49,615 bases of DNA from an uncultured Pseudomonadota bacterium (GTDB taxonomy: Bacteria > Bdellovibrionota_B > Oligoflexia > Oligoflexales > CAIYRB01). A program made the translations under genes and the position numbers. The notes beneath the pieces are model-generated. The model worked only from the letters and a program-made list of their open reading frames with translations. It was not told the origin of the DNA and made no database searches. The DNA is taken from the NCBI GenBank assembly GCA_903915625.1, contig CAIWTN010000087.1:1-49615 (forward strand), in the 5' to 3' direction. This document shows, one piece after another, positions 33,563-43,417 of the stretch (position 1 is its first letter; each line of letters begins with the position of its first letter).

Positions 33563-36500
33563 GCAGCCCTCCTCCCCTTTTCAAATAGTTCCGAGACCGC
33601 ATTTAATAAAATGGCTGGCTTTAGTTTCTCAAGATACAAGTCAAAGCCAGCTTTTATTCCATCTTCCATCGACTTCGTGTCTGCACGCGAACTTACTGCG
33701 AGCATCGGTAGTGCGGAATGCGTTGGATGCTTCCTCACTGCCTCAGCAAGCTGAAATCCATTAACTCGCGGCATCTCGATGTCCGAGACGATCAGATCGA
33801 AGGTGTATTTAGGATCATTGAGAAGGTCGATCGCCTCTTTCCCATCATTCGCGCACATCACCTTGTATCCAGCCTTTTCCAGCAGGGTCTTAACAGCCTT
33901 GCGGAAGAACGCAGTATCCTCGGCTAACAAAATATTGCGAAGATGGGGATGCTTAGGTGGTGCCACCGGCGCTACTGAACTAGCAGCAGATCTGACCGGC
34001 GCTGGGTTGGAATTTTTAACTGATTCTGGATAGCATTTTTCGATGATATCGAATGGATCGACCACAACGATAAGTTCAGTCGGAGTATTCAGACTACCAA
34101 AAATTCCGTTCTGCGTGCTCACCTTCGCGTCGAGATCAGCTGCAGTAGCCAAAGTATCGACTATTTCATCGACGATGAGCCCGAACATTGCTTCGGCCTT
34201 TTTGACGACGATGACTGACATAGTCTTAGATTCATCAATCACAGACTTGTAGCCGAGCTGCTCGTTAACCGACACTAAGGGCAGGATCACATCTCGGTAC
34301 CGAACGACGGGAACCGATCCGGAGTACTCCACAGCACTGCGCTTGAACTCCTCAAGTCGGTGCACAAAGCCGAGTACGAATGCATGCTTCGTTGGGGACT
34401 GAAGTCTCACCAAAAGATAGTCTTGCATATCCGCTGACGTTTTAGGCTTATCTGCGTTAGTTTGAGCGTTTTCGTGATTTCTTGTCCCTGAGCTCCCTAG
34501 TCGAGCTACTTTCGCAATTCCAGGCACGTCTAAAATTAACGCCACCGAACCATCACCTAACACGGTCGCACCAGAATAAATCTGCAAAGATTTAATTAGT
34601 CTATTGAGTGGCTTCACCACGATGTCGACTGTGTCTTGAATTCTATCAATGATAAGTCCGAAAGATATTTGCTCTGCATTTAGCACAGCGATGTTCAAGG
34701 TGCCGTCGCGGTAATCTGAGGTCGATTCTGGATTCAAAATCTTATTCAAATCAACGAGTGGCAAAATGTTTCCCCGCAACCGGAAAACAGGGGCTCCGTG
34801 TAGAATTTCAATTTTATTAGCGACAGACGATTGCTCCACGCGAACAAGTTCATCAAGACGAACCTGGGGAATGGCGTATGTTCCTGTGCCACTATTTACG
34901 ATTAGTGCAGGTATAATTGCCAGAGTGAGCGGGATCTTGAATTTCGTCGTTGTGCCGACTCCAGGAACACTCGATAACTCAACCGTTCCGCCAATGCGTT
35001 CGATATTAGTTCTCACAACATCCATACCGACGCCACGGCCGGAGACATTAGTAATCTGAGCTGCAGTAGAAAATCCGGGTTCAAAAATCAGATTAAAAAC
35101 CTGCTTTTCGGTCATTTGCCCGGCATCCGCCTGCGCTACAAGACCTTTTTCAATTGCCTTTTTTAAGATGACGTCCCGATGTAGGCCTTTACCGTCATCC
35201 TGAATTTCAATGATAACCTGCCCACCCTCGTGGTAGGCCTTGATGCTAATATTTCCTGCTTCGGTCTTGCCATTTTTCCTGCGCAAATCAGGGGTTTCAA
35301 TACCGTGATCACAAGAATTACGAACAATGTGCGTCAGAGGGTCTTTGATCGTCTCAAGCAGTGACTTATCCAGCTCAGTCTCAGATCCAGACAACGTGAG
35401 ATTAATATTTTTCCGTAATTCTTGCGAAAGGTCGCGCACTACGCGGTTAAATTTTCCAAGAATGTTCCCGATGGGCTGCATCCGGGTTTTCATCATTTCG
35501 CCGTGAATTTCACTAGTCACGACATTCAGTCTTTTACTCATGCTGATGAATTCAAGATCCTCTGATTTATTTGAAAACTGCAGAACCTGATTCCTCACCA
35601 GGACCATCTCACCCATCAGAGTCATCAGATTATCAAGCAGCGCAACATGAACTCGAATTGACGATGCGCCCTCGGATTCTTTCTCTTTAACATTACCGGT
35701 GTTCTGGACCTCTTTTAGTAATGGTTGGGAAACGGTTTCATCGATATGTGTTTCAGGCTGAATCACTTGTATTTTCACCTCTTCGACTACCTCCGGGGCT
35801 TCTTTTTTTTCAATCTCAGCCACTTGCGTGAACAAAGGCAAATCCTCAGATGCCCAGGTCAACATCTTCTCGATGCCCGGAATCAACAGATCTAGAGTTG
35901 GATTCATCGCACCGCTGCGTGTAAGTGCGACATATTTTTCAACGAGTTCCAAGCTGCGAAACATTGCGTTAATCAATGCTTTGGATGGTGAGTGAGTGCC
36001 ATTCCGAACTTTTTCTAGGCTGGATTCCATGTAGTGAGCCAGGTCACCCATTTTCTTATAAGAAAATAAGTAAGCTGAGCCTTTGAGCGAATGTATATCT
36101 CGGTAAATTTCGTCGACCGACGTCTTCTTGTAATTACCGGATTCAACAATCTGAAGATTATTTGATATACGCTCAATAATTTCGTCACACTCTGATAAAA
36201 ACTCTTCAATTGCCTCTTTTGGAAGCTCTGATTTAGGCGGCCTCTGTTCCTCAACCTGCACTTTTATTGGGGGATTGGTCGATTTTATTGGGTCTGAGGC
36301 TGGCACATTTGCTGCTGCGGCAGAGACATTAAAATCGAAATCAACATCAACACCGTCAATCAGAGCTCTCGATGCATCGATTCCGCGCAAGAACAGATTG
36401 ATGTGCGGCTTAGGGATCTCCGTCCCATCCTTGAAGCCCATCAAGATTTCTTCGAGCTTATGAGTGTGGGACTGGAGCTTTAAAAGCTCCATCATGCCGG

Positions 36501-36657
36501 CTGCGCCCTTTAGATTGTGGAAGCAGCGGAAAAGGGAGTCAAACGCAGTGCGGAAATCTCCCCCGTTATCCATAGAAAGGAGGTTTTTCTCTGCATTCTC
36601 GAGCAGCTCGAGCGACTCCGCTTTGAACTCCTCCATTTCCTCGGCTGAATAAGTCAT
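33559..36657 (-). CDS. cheA: Hybrid chemotaxis histidine kinase CheA (two Hpt, two CheW-like, receiver)
   Basis: About 1032 residues. In order: Hpt1 with His47 (FHNLKGAAGM), Hpt2 with His189 (IHSLKGSAYLF), dimerisation and HATPase region (about 335-585: IVRNSCDHGIE N-box, DDGKG, GRGVGMDVV), two CheW-like domains (about 590-720 and 745-880), and a C-terminal receiver (about 910-1030: LLAEDTAFF, IVSDIEMP, LEKLKP). Typical CheA has about 650-700 residues with one Hpt, one CheW-like domain and no receiver, so this is an expanded hybrid. It may phosphorylate its own receiver, CheY and CheB. The start chosen is ATG 36657 because GGAGGAGG lies just upstream; an ATG at 36672 would sit over that site. 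First gene of the operon, behind a sigma-28-like promoter. Confidence 0.95.
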   Translation of the reverse strand: MTYSAEEMEEFKAESLELLENAEKNLLSMDNGGDFRTAFDSLFRCFHNLKGAAGMMELLKLQSHTHKLEEILMGFKDGTEIPKPHINLFLRGIDASRALIDGVDVDFDFNVSAAAANVPASDPIKSTNPPIKVQVEEQRPPKSELPKEAIEEFLSECDEIIERISNNLQIVESGNYKKTSVDEIYRDIHSLKGSAYLFSYKKMGDLAHYMESSLEKVRNGTHSPSKALINAMFRSLELVEKYVALTRSGAMNPTLDLLIPGIEKMLTWASEDLPLFTQVAEIEKKEAPEVVEEVKIQVIQPETHIDETVSQPLLKEVQNTGNVKEKESEGASSIRVHVALLDNLMTLMGEMVLVRNQVLQFSNKSEDLEFISMSKRLNVVTSEIHGEMMKTRMQPIGNILGKFNRVVRDLSQELRKNINLTLSGSETELDKSLLETIKDPLTHIVRNSCDHGIETPDLRRKNGKTEAGNISIKAYHEGGQVIIEIQDDGKGLHRDVILKKAIEKGLVAQADAGQMTEKQVFNLIFEPGFSTAAQITNVSGRGVGMDVVRTNIERIGGTVELSSVPGVGTTTKFKIPLTLAIIPALIVNSGTGTYAIPQVRLDELVRVEQSSVANKIEILHGAPVFRLRGNILPLVDLNKILNPESTSDYRDGTLNIAVLNAEQISFGLIIDRIQDTVDIVVKPLNRLIKSLQIYSGATVLGDGSVALILDVPGIAKVARLGSSGTRNHENAQTNADKPKTSADMQDYLLVRLQSPTKHAFVLGFVHRLEEFKRSAVEYSGSVPVVRYRDVILPLVSVNEQLGYKSVIDESKTMSVIVVKKAEAMFGLIVDEIVDTLATAADLDAKVSTQNGIFGSLNTPTELIVVVDPFDIIEKCYPESVKNSNPAPVRSAASSVAPVAPPKHPHLRNILLAEDTAFFRKAVKTLLEKAGYKVMCANDGKEAIDLLNDPKYTFDLIVSDIEMPRVNGFQLAEAVRKHPTHSALPMLAVSSRADTKSMEDGIKAGFDLYLEKLKPAILLNAVSELFEKGRRAA

Positions 36658-36680
36658 GCACCCCTCCTCCATGGGCCTTG

Positions 36681-36707
36681 CTATCGGCCGATTGTCGGAA
36701 TTCTTGA
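36681..36707 (-). promoter_or_regulatory. Sigma-28-like promoter of the chemotaxis operon
   Basis: On the minus strand the -35 is TCAAGAAT and the -10 is GCCGATAG, separated by exactly 11 bases; the sigma-28 (FliA) consensus is TAAAGTTT-N11-GCCGATAA. The -10 matches 7 of 8 and the -35 core 3 of 4. The predicted start point near 36674 gives an 18-base leader that still includes the GGAGGAGG ribosome site of cheA. An inverted repeat AATTCT-TGAG-AGAATT (36699-36714) overlaps the -35. Confidence 0.6.
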
Positions 36708-37147
36708 GAGAATTAGGGGGCAGTATCGAGCAGGCGAAATTTTATTCAATGAAAATAAGATCTTACGATCGCGCTTTTGAGGTTGAACGAATGCTGATTA
36801 AAGGAAGCTTAGGTCTCCCAGATGCATCCATGACTTATTTCGATTTGTGCTAAGTGTGCCTCTTATTACCAGGTAACAGAACTTTATTTGGATTCTTTAC
36901 TAAATGCCGATTAACTGATGTCGCACAAAACCTACGCAAGTGTTGTCGGATCTTTAGCAAAAATCTTTAGCTGGAAAAGCAAAGAAAAAAATATGCGCTC
37001 TTTCGGCGGATATTTCGGACTGTTGGTAGATTCACTGAAACTTCGACGAGAGAACGTCACTAGGTCACTTCACTCGCCTATTAAAAGGTCCAACATTTAA
37101 TTAATTCTCCAATGTGGCGATACCTAAGTACCTACGAGGTTTATGAC
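36708..37147. other. Divergent intergenic region, cheA / tolC-like gene
   Basis: About 440 bases with no supportable gene. Short plus-strand frames here lack ribosome sites and recognisable sequence. An 11-base palindrome TTACC-A-GGTAA at 36866-36876 could be a regulator site for the efflux genes. No TetR or MarR gene is adjacent. Confidence 0.4.
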
Positions 37148-38572
37148 ATGAGAACATTCGCTCTACTGATAGTGACTGTGTCCACCCCACTTGCTCTGGC
37201 TAACACTAACCTGAGTGTCGAAGCTTATACCGCTTCTGTGCTTGGCGCGCAGCCCATGCTCGACGCACAGAGAGATCAGATCAAAGCAGCCGAACTTGAC
37301 GAACGAAATGTCGACGTCATGACGTCGACCCAACTGAATACCACGGTCAGCAGCATCAATGACCGAAGACCGCCTTTATCACTTGCGCCCGGATACTCCT
37401 CCCTAACCGGTACTTCAATCAAGACCGACGTATCGAGGCAATTTAATACCGGAACGACAGCCAAAGTAGCGGTCGATTTACAAAGCATTACATTTAACGG
37501 ATTCCGACTTTCTCCCCAAGAAGCTGGGCGCAAGCAAGAGATCAACACTTTGCTGCCAAGCATCGAAATCAGTCAGCCACTCTGGAAAGGTGCCGGTGGA
37601 CGCTCTATTAAGCAACAGCGCGATGTCCTGTCTCTACAAACTTTGGCTCAGGGCGAAACATTTAAAGTCCGGACCAAGGAGATCGTACTAGACGCTGAGT
37701 TAACATATTTCCGACTTGCGTTTGCTCGGGATCGCGTCGAAATCGCAAAAACTACTCTTGCTACCGCCGAAAAAATACTCGATTTCGTCAAGTCTAAACA
37801 AAGCCAAAATCTCTACGAGAAAGGTGACTTTCTCCAGGCAAAAGCGCTAGTAGAAGCTCGACGTTTGGAACTTCAGGAAGCTCGATCCGAACAGCGTTCT
37901 GCGTCCCTCACATTTAACAGTGCGCGCTCAGTACTATCTGACGTTGTCAGCGAGGACCTAGCTTCTTTACGCAACTCTGTGATCGCTGAGGAAACTCCAG
38001 CTATCGATACCAACAAACAACCAGAGCTGCATGTTTTGCGCAATCAAGTTGAATTATCCCAAGTGGCGATCTCATCTTCGGAAGAGAGTACCCTACCTCA
38101 GATAAATGCCTTCGCAAATTTTGGTCTGCAGTCGAGGTATGACAACCTGTCACAAACCATGCGCAGCGTGGTGGATCCGTACCATCCCGTCCTGACTGTA
38201 GGCCTGACTCTACAGATGACTTTAGATCGGGAACTAATTAAGAGCCAAACTGATGCTGCTCGCCTTAGACGCAGTGCGGCGCAGAGCCAATACGATGACT
38301 TAGATCGACGACTGAAGCGCGCAGCTCAGGATCTAGCGGTGCACCGTTCAGAGGCCGTCAACATCTATAAAATGTCAAAGTCGCTAGAGGAAGTACAGGC
38401 GGAAAAGCTGAAAAATGAGCAAAATCAGTATCGCAATGGGCGCTCCACTACATACCAACTGCTGATGTTCTCGCAGGATTTAGCGCAGGCTGAATTAGGA
38501 CGGGTAAAGGCAGCCTACTCTGTACACATGATTGACGCCCAACTACGTCAGTTTCGCGGGGAAACGAAATGA
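37148..38572 (+). CDS. TolC-family outer-membrane efflux protein
   Basis: About 474 residues. A signal peptide (residues 1-19, ending LALAN) is followed by two repeated helical-barrel halves typical of outer-membrane efflux proteins: long amphipathic helices rich in Ala, Gln and Arg, and repeated patterns around AELTYFRLAFARDRVEIAK and RRSAAQSQYDDLDRRLKRAA. It forms the outer-membrane channel of a tripartite pump. The start chosen is ATG 37148 behind GAGGT; the longer start at 37112 would place extra polar residues before the signal peptide. It overlaps the RND gene by four bases. Confidence 0.85.
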   Translation: MRTFALLIVTVSTPLALANTNLSVEAYTASVLGAQPMLDAQRDQIKAAELDERNVDVMTSTQLNTTVSSINDRRPPLSLAPGYSSLTGTSIKTDVSRQFNTGTTAKVAVDLQSITFNGFRLSPQEAGRKQEINTLLPSIEISQPLWKGAGGRSIKQQRDVLSLQTLAQGETFKVRTKEIVLDAELTYFRLAFARDRVEIAKTTLATAEKILDFVKSKQSQNLYEKGDFLQAKALVEARRLELQEARSEQRSASLTFNSARSVLSDVVSEDLASLRNSVIAEETPAIDTNKQPELHVLRNQVELSQVAISSSEESTLPQINAFANFGLQSRYDNLSQTMRSVVDPYHPVLTVGLTLQMTLDRELIKSQTDAARLRRSAAQSQYDDLDRRLKRAAQDLAVHRSEAVNIYKMSKSLEEVQAEKLKNEQNQYRNGRSTTYQLLMFSQDLAQAELGRVKAAYSVHMIDAQLRQFRGETK

Positions 38573-41500
38573 ATATTGCGGAAATTTCCATTAAACGCCC
38601 AATCTTTGTCGCTTGCCTAATCATTGTGATGGTGGTCGTTGGTTACATCTCGATGACCAAGCTCAGCGTTGAGCTCTTTCCTGATGTAGCACCTCCGGTA
38701 GTAAGCGTGATCACAGCTTATTCCGGCACCGGCCCTAGAGAAATTGAGACGCTGGTGACTAAGCCAGTCGAGGACTCCGTTAGCACTATCGCAGGAGTAA
38801 AGCGCGTAACCTCACAAAGTATCGAAGGTGTGAGCCAGGTTGTTGTTGAATTTTTCATGGACCAAGATGTTAAGCAATCGGAGCAGCGGGTCCGTGACAA
38901 AGTCAGTCAGGCCAAAGTTAAGTTCCCTGAGGGGGCAAAAGAGCCAATTATTCAGGCCTTTGATTTTTCCGAGCAGCCGATACTCACTATCGGCGTCCAG
39001 AGCACCATCGGAGCTGCGGCTCTCTTCGACCTCGCAGATCAGACCATCAAACCGCGGTTACAGCAGATCCGAGACGTTGGTAATGTGACGATCTTAGGTG
39101 GTCGCAAACGTGAAATTCAAGTGCTCCTTGATCGCGAGAAGTTAAAAGAGAGAGGCTTCTCTGCACGCTATGTGGCCGGTCGCCTTGCTGATACAGGCGC
39201 CAATATTCCCGCGGGAAAAGTCAACGAAGGCACAGAAGAAAGTGTCTTTCGTAGTCGGGGTGAGTTCGCATCGGTAAAGGAGATTCAAGCTACTGTGCTG
39301 AGTCTCTTTGGCAACGACAATCCAACTCGCATTCGTGATGTAGGTAAGGTTGTTGATACACTCGAAGAAGAGAAAAATCGTGTCTACGTGGACGGCAAAA
39401 GTGCGATCTTAGTGCAAGTTTTTAAACAATCTAAGACCAACACAGTTGCCCTGGCCAAGAGAGTACGTGCCGACCTTCCGAAACTGGAAGAATCCCTCAG
39501 GGCGACTGATCCCTCACTTAACCTTACCCTGATAAGGGACGGTAGTCGTGAGATCAGTCTCAATATCGAGGATGTCAAGGAGAGCATATTTTTCGGCATC
39601 ATGCTTACTATTCTTGTTGTATTTCTGTTTCTGGGAAACATGCGATCCACCATTATCACCGGACTGGCCCTACCCAATTCTTTGCTTGGCTCATTTATCC
39701 TCATGCAGGTGTTTGGTCTCAGCATAAATATCGTTACACTTTTGGGACTCAGCTTAGTCGTTGGCTTGCTAATCGATGACGCCATCGTAGTACGAGAAAA
39801 CATCTTTCGCTATATCGAAGGCGGAATGAAGCCACGTGAGGCCGCCAAAAAAGGTACGGCAGAGGTTACTCTCGCAGTTGTTGCAACCACTCTTGTTGTA
39901 ATATCAGTATTCGGCCCGATTGCTTTGACTAAGGGCCTAGTCGGAAAAATCCTCGCAAATTTCGGATTAACTATCTGCTTCGCGATGATTATTAGCTTAT
40001 TTGATGCACTCACCATCGCGCCCATGCTTTCGGCATACTTCGCAGGAAACATGCACGGTGGCAGCACAGCATCGAAAAAGATCTTTCAGTATACGCTAGG
40101 TGTCCCCCTCAAGGCCTTCGATAAACTCCAGACGAAGCTGGAGCTGATTTATGAAAAAACCATCCATGTGGTCCTTAGGTTCCCCATATCAACGGTCTTG
40201 CTTACGTTGGGACTTTGCTTCGTCTGCTTTAGCACTGTCGGATCAATTTCCAAGACATTTTTGCCAGCGCAAGATGCGGGCGAATTCACCGTCGATTTAG
40301 AACTACCGCAGGGAACAAATCTCGTTCGTTCTAACCAAGTAGCAAAAGAAGTTGAATCGGTGATCCGTGGATTTCCCGAGGTGAACACCGTGTCCCTCAC
40401 GGTAGGCGGCCGTAATGGCGAGCCCAACAAATCAGAATTTTATGTCCGGCTTAAATCAGCGAAGGAACGCTCGCGTGGCCTCAGCGTGATAAAAGAGGAT
40501 CTCCGCGGCAAACTGGTGCCGTTTGCCTTTGCTAAGCCAAAAGTTCAGGACTTTGACTTCTCAGGGGGCGGCCAAGGTAGGCCCATCACACTCAATCTGC
40601 TATCCGACGACACTGAGACGCTTAAAGCGTATGCCGCCAAGTTACTTGTCAATTTAAAGCAAGACAGGCGCTTGAAAGACTTGGACTCCACCGACAGGGA
40701 GGGCAAACGCGAGTTTAGCTTTGAGCTCAAACCAGACCGGGCACAGATATACGGCATGAACACGGCTTTACTTGGCCAAGAATTGAGAGCTCAGGTGCAG
40801 GGCATTCCCGCGACGGTCTACCGCGAAAGCGGTAAAGAATATGACGTGCGCGTGATGATGGAAGAAGCGGATCGCAATGTAAAAGCCGACTTCAATAAGA
40901 TTAATTTAATGAACCTGAACAACAAACTGATTCGCCTTGCTGATGTAGCGGCAGTCAAGGAAACACGAGCGCAGGCGTCAATCGACCGGCAAAATCGCAG
41001 CAGATACATCCAAATATCCGCCGACCTTGCTCCAGACGCTGGAATTGGTGATGTCGTTACAGACTTAGAAAAGAAACTGCAGCATGGTGAGTTCAAACTC
41101 CCGCCGGGAGCCAATTATGCCTTCATCGGTGAAAGTGAAAATTTCGCTGAATTAGCAGAATCCATGGTCTTTGTACTGATCCTCGCGATCACCTTCATTT
41201 ATCTGGTGTTATCTAGCCTATACGAATCATTTATTACACCACTCACGATCATCTTCACTCTTCCCCTGGCTTTATGCGGCGCTTTTATTGCGCTACTGAT
41301 CAGTCATCAGTCCATCAACCTTTTCAGTGGCCTCGGGATGCTCATGTTACTTGGCGTGTCCTGCAAAAACTCGATTTTGCTCGTCGACTTTACCAATCAA
41401 AAGCGCGCAGAGGGCATGCCTCTAAGGGAGGCTATCCAATTAGCAGGCAAGACAAGGCTGAGACCTATTTTAATGACCTCTCTGGCATTGATTGCAGGCA

Positions 41501-41727
41501 CTATTCCCATCGCTATCGGCTTGAACGAAGCTAGCAGTCAGCGAGTTAGTATGGGCATCGCAATCATTGGCGGTGTCATAAGTTCTACTGTTTTAAGTTT
41601 GATTGTGGTGCCAGCTATCTTGCCATTCTTCTACTGGTTGTCTGGATTAGCAGCCAAATTGATGGAATTGATTGGTGGCGAATCGCATAATACTGAGCAA
41701 GTGGAAGAGTTAAGACCAGAGGAGTAA
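38569..41727 (+). CDS. RND-family (HAE-1 type) efflux pump
   Basis: A 1052-residue inner-membrane proton antiporter of AcrB type: N-terminal segment IKRPIFVACLIIVMVVVGYI, porter domain start SVELFPDVAPPVVSV, and two sets of membrane segments. The paired aspartates of the proton relay are in GLLIDDAIVVREN and the partner lysine in GVSCKNSILLVDF. Length is normal. It exports hydrophobic or amphiphilic compounds together with the TolC-like protein encoded just upstream, whose stop overlaps its ATG. No adaptor (membrane fusion protein) gene is found upstream, downstream or fused, which is unusual for this family. Confidence 0.94.
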   Translation: MNIAEISIKRPIFVACLIIVMVVVGYISMTKLSVELFPDVAPPVVSVITAYSGTGPREIETLVTKPVEDSVSTIAGVKRVTSQSIEGVSQVVVEFFMDQDVKQSEQRVRDKVSQAKVKFPEGAKEPIIQAFDFSEQPILTIGVQSTIGAAALFDLADQTIKPRLQQIRDVGNVTILGGRKREIQVLLDREKLKERGFSARYVAGRLADTGANIPAGKVNEGTEESVFRSRGEFASVKEIQATVLSLFGNDNPTRIRDVGKVVDTLEEEKNRVYVDGKSAILVQVFKQSKTNTVALAKRVRADLPKLEESLRATDPSLNLTLIRDGSREISLNIEDVKESIFFGIMLTILVVFLFLGNMRSTIITGLALPNSLLGSFILMQVFGLSINIVTLLGLSLVVGLLIDDAIVVRENIFRYIEGGMKPREAAKKGTAEVTLAVVATTLVVISVFGPIALTKGLVGKILANFGLTICFAMIISLFDALTIAPMLSAYFAGNMHGGSTASKKIFQYTLGVPLKAFDKLQTKLELIYEKTIHVVLRFPISTVLLTLGLCFVCFSTVGSISKTFLPAQDAGEFTVDLELPQGTNLVRSNQVAKEVESVIRGFPEVNTVSLTVGGRNGEPNKSEFYVRLKSAKERSRGLSVIKEDLRGKLVPFAFAKPKVQDFDFSGGGQGRPITLNLLSDDTETLKAYAAKLLVNLKQDRRLKDLDSTDREGKREFSFELKPDRAQIYGMNTALLGQELRAQVQGIPATVYRESGKEYDVRVMMEEADRNVKADFNKINLMNLNNKLIRLADVAAVKETRAQASIDRQNRSRYIQISADLAPDAGIGDVVTDLEKKLQHGEFKLPPGANYAFIGESENFAELAESMVFVLILAITFIYLVLSSLYESFITPLTIIFTLPLALCGAFIALLISHQSINLFSGLGMLMLLGVSCKNSILLVDFTNQKRAEGMPLREAIQLAGKTRLRPILMTSLALIAGTIPIAIGLNEASSQRVSMGIAIIGGVISSTVLSLIVVPAILPFFYWLSGLAAKLMELIGGESHNTEQVEELRPEE

Positions 41728-41802
41728 CACCTTAAACTTGCACTCAGCAACAGGACTGCTTTAATAAGCACTGATCATTTCGATTTGTGGAGTTAGTCGA
41801 AG

Positions 41803-42861
41803 ATGAGTGGCCGATCATTAGCACCAGAGAAACGAAGGTTGTCATTCTTAGATCGCTATTTGACCTTTTGGATCTTCTTGGCGATGGGTGGAGGTATTGG
41901 CATTGGCTTTCTCCTCCCCGGGCTAGTTCCTCGCCTCGAGTCGATGAGCTTCGGCACCACGTCGATTCCAATAGCAATCGGCTTGATTCTTATGATGTAC
42001 CCACCATTAGCGAAGGTGAAGTACGAACAACTAGGTCAAGTATTCCGAAACAAAAAGGTCCTAGGCTTATCGCTAATCCAGAATTGGATCTTAGGTCCTT
42101 TGCTGATGTTTGGTCTGGCCGTTTTATTTCTCTCCGACAAGCCTGAATACATGACTGGCTTGATTCTCATCGGACTTGCCCGCTGCATAGCCATGGTGAT
42201 TGTCTGGAATGATTTGGCAGAGGGGAGCACGGAATATTGCGCGGGACTTGTAGCCCTGAACTCGATCTTCCAGATTTTTTTATTTCCTGTTTACGCGTAC
42301 GTATTCCTAACGCTGCTACCACGTGCTCTTGGTATCCAGGCCATCGAAGTTAATCTAACGATGAACCAAGTAGCTGAATCTGTAGCCATTTACCTCGGAA
42401 TCCCATTTTGCGCGGGGCTACTTTCGCGCCTGATACTAAGAAAATTAAAAGGTGAAGAGTGGTATGATACGAAATTTATTCCGCGCATAAGCCCGATTAC
42501 TTTGATAGCGCTGCTATTTACGATCGTACTGATGTTCTCACTTAAAGGTGAAAAGATAATTTCAGTACCTATGGATGTTTTGCGAGTAGCGTTACCTCTA
42601 CTGATTTATTTCTTAATTATGTTCTTTCTGTCCTTCTTCCTTAGCCGCAAGGCAGGTGCACCTTATGACCAGTCAGCGACATTGTCATTTACTGCAGCAT
42701 CGAACAACTTCGAATTGGCGATCGCTGTTTCTATAGCAACGTTCGGAATGAATCATGGTGCGGCATTTGCTGCTGTAATTGGCCCATTAGTCGAAGTTCC
42801 AGTGTTAATAGGCCTCGTGACTGTTTCGCTCTGGATGCGCAAACGAGTGTTCGCCGCATAG
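41803..42861 (+). CDS. acr3: Arsenite efflux transporter Acr3
   Basis: A 352-residue, ten-segment membrane protein of the Acr3 (BART superfamily) type. The signature [18 protein letters not shown] near residues 123-140 includes the conserved Cys needed for arsenite transport, and [12 protein letters not shown] and [10 protein letters not shown] are also typical. It extrudes As(III) from the cytoplasm. Start ATG 41803, 75 bases after the RND gene; GAAG precedes it. With arsC and arsA it forms an arsenic operon, without an arsR gene in view. Confidence 0.94.
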   Translation: MSGRSLAPEKRRLSFLDRYLTFWIFLAMGGGIGIGFLLPGLVPRLESMSFGTTSIPIAIGLILMMYPPLAKVKYEQLGQVFRNKKVLGLSLIQNWILGPLLMFGLAVLFLSDKPEYMTGLILIGLARCIAMVIVWNDLAEGSTEYCAGLVALNSIFQIFLFPVYAYVFLTLLPRALGIQAIEVNLTMNQVAESVAIYLGIPFCAGLLSRLILRKLKGEEWYDTKFIPRISPITLIALLFTIVLMFSLKGEKIISVPMDVLRVALPLLIYFLIMFFLSFFLSRKAGAPYDQSATLSFTAASNNFELAIAVSIATFGMNHGAAFAAVIGPLVEVPVLIGLVTVSLWMRKRVFAA

Positions 42862-42893
42862 ATCCTCATTATTTGCCGAAAGACAGCTTTATT

Positions 42894-43376
42894 ATGAACG
42901 TCTTATTTTTATGCACAGGCAACTCATGCCGCTCGATACTTGGCGAAGCTATCTTCAATCATCTAGCGCCCAAAGGCTGGAAAGCGATGAGTGCTGGCAG
43001 CAAGCCCACGGGCGCGATTCATCCACGATCTCTAGCATTGCTCGCCGGCGAGGGGATATCTACAGCTGGCTACTATAGTAAGTCATGGGAAAGCCTTCCA
43101 GCAATACCAGATATCGTCATCACGGTTTGTGCCAGCGCAGCTGGAGAAGCCTGTCCCACCTACCTTGGCCCGGTTCTTCGCTGTCATTGGGGCGTCGAGG
43201 ATCCAGCCCATGCGACTGGCACCGATGCTGAGATTGATGCGGCTTTCATGAAAGCATACCGCATCCTGCGCTCTCGCATAGAGGCGTTCTTTGCGTTGTC
43301 AATTGATTCACTCAAAAATGACAAAATAGCTTTAAAAGGCGCACTAGACAAAATTGGATATATTGGTGTCTCTTAG
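42894..43376 (+). CDS. arsC: Arsenate reductase, LMW-phosphatase (thioredoxin-coupled) type
   Basis: About 160 residues with the phosphatase-like loop CTGNSCRS (Cys7, Cys12) and later Cys79 and Cys87 (CASAAGEACP), the set needed for the cysteine relay in thioredoxin-linked ArsC. It reduces arsenate to arsenite for Acr3 export. The C-terminal extension after about residue 140 (KNDKIALKGALDKIGYI) is common in this subgroup. Start ATG 42894; TTG 42873 would add seven residues. It lies 33 bases after acr3. Confidence 0.93.
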   Translation: MNVLFLCTGNSCRSILGEAIFNHLAPKGWKAMSAGSKPTGAIHPRSLALLAGEGISTAGYYSKSWESLPAIPDIVITVCASAAGEACPTYLGPVLRCHWGVEDPAHATGTDAEIDAAFMKAYRILRSRIEAFFALSIDSLKNDKIALKGALDKIGYIGVS

Positions 43377-43417
43377 CGAGGTAAAGCTATATTCTGAGGA
43401 CAGGAGGTCTGCCTGTC

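Noticed and set aside
36906-36913. GCCGATTA, a plus-strand sigma-28 -10-like string
   Set aside because: No TAAA-like -35 at the required 15-base distance (TTTG stands there).
36656-37100. Two short plus-strand frames (65 and 60 codons) between cheA and the tolC-like gene
   Set aside because: No Shine-Dalgarno sequence and no motif; the first overlaps the cheA promoter and start.
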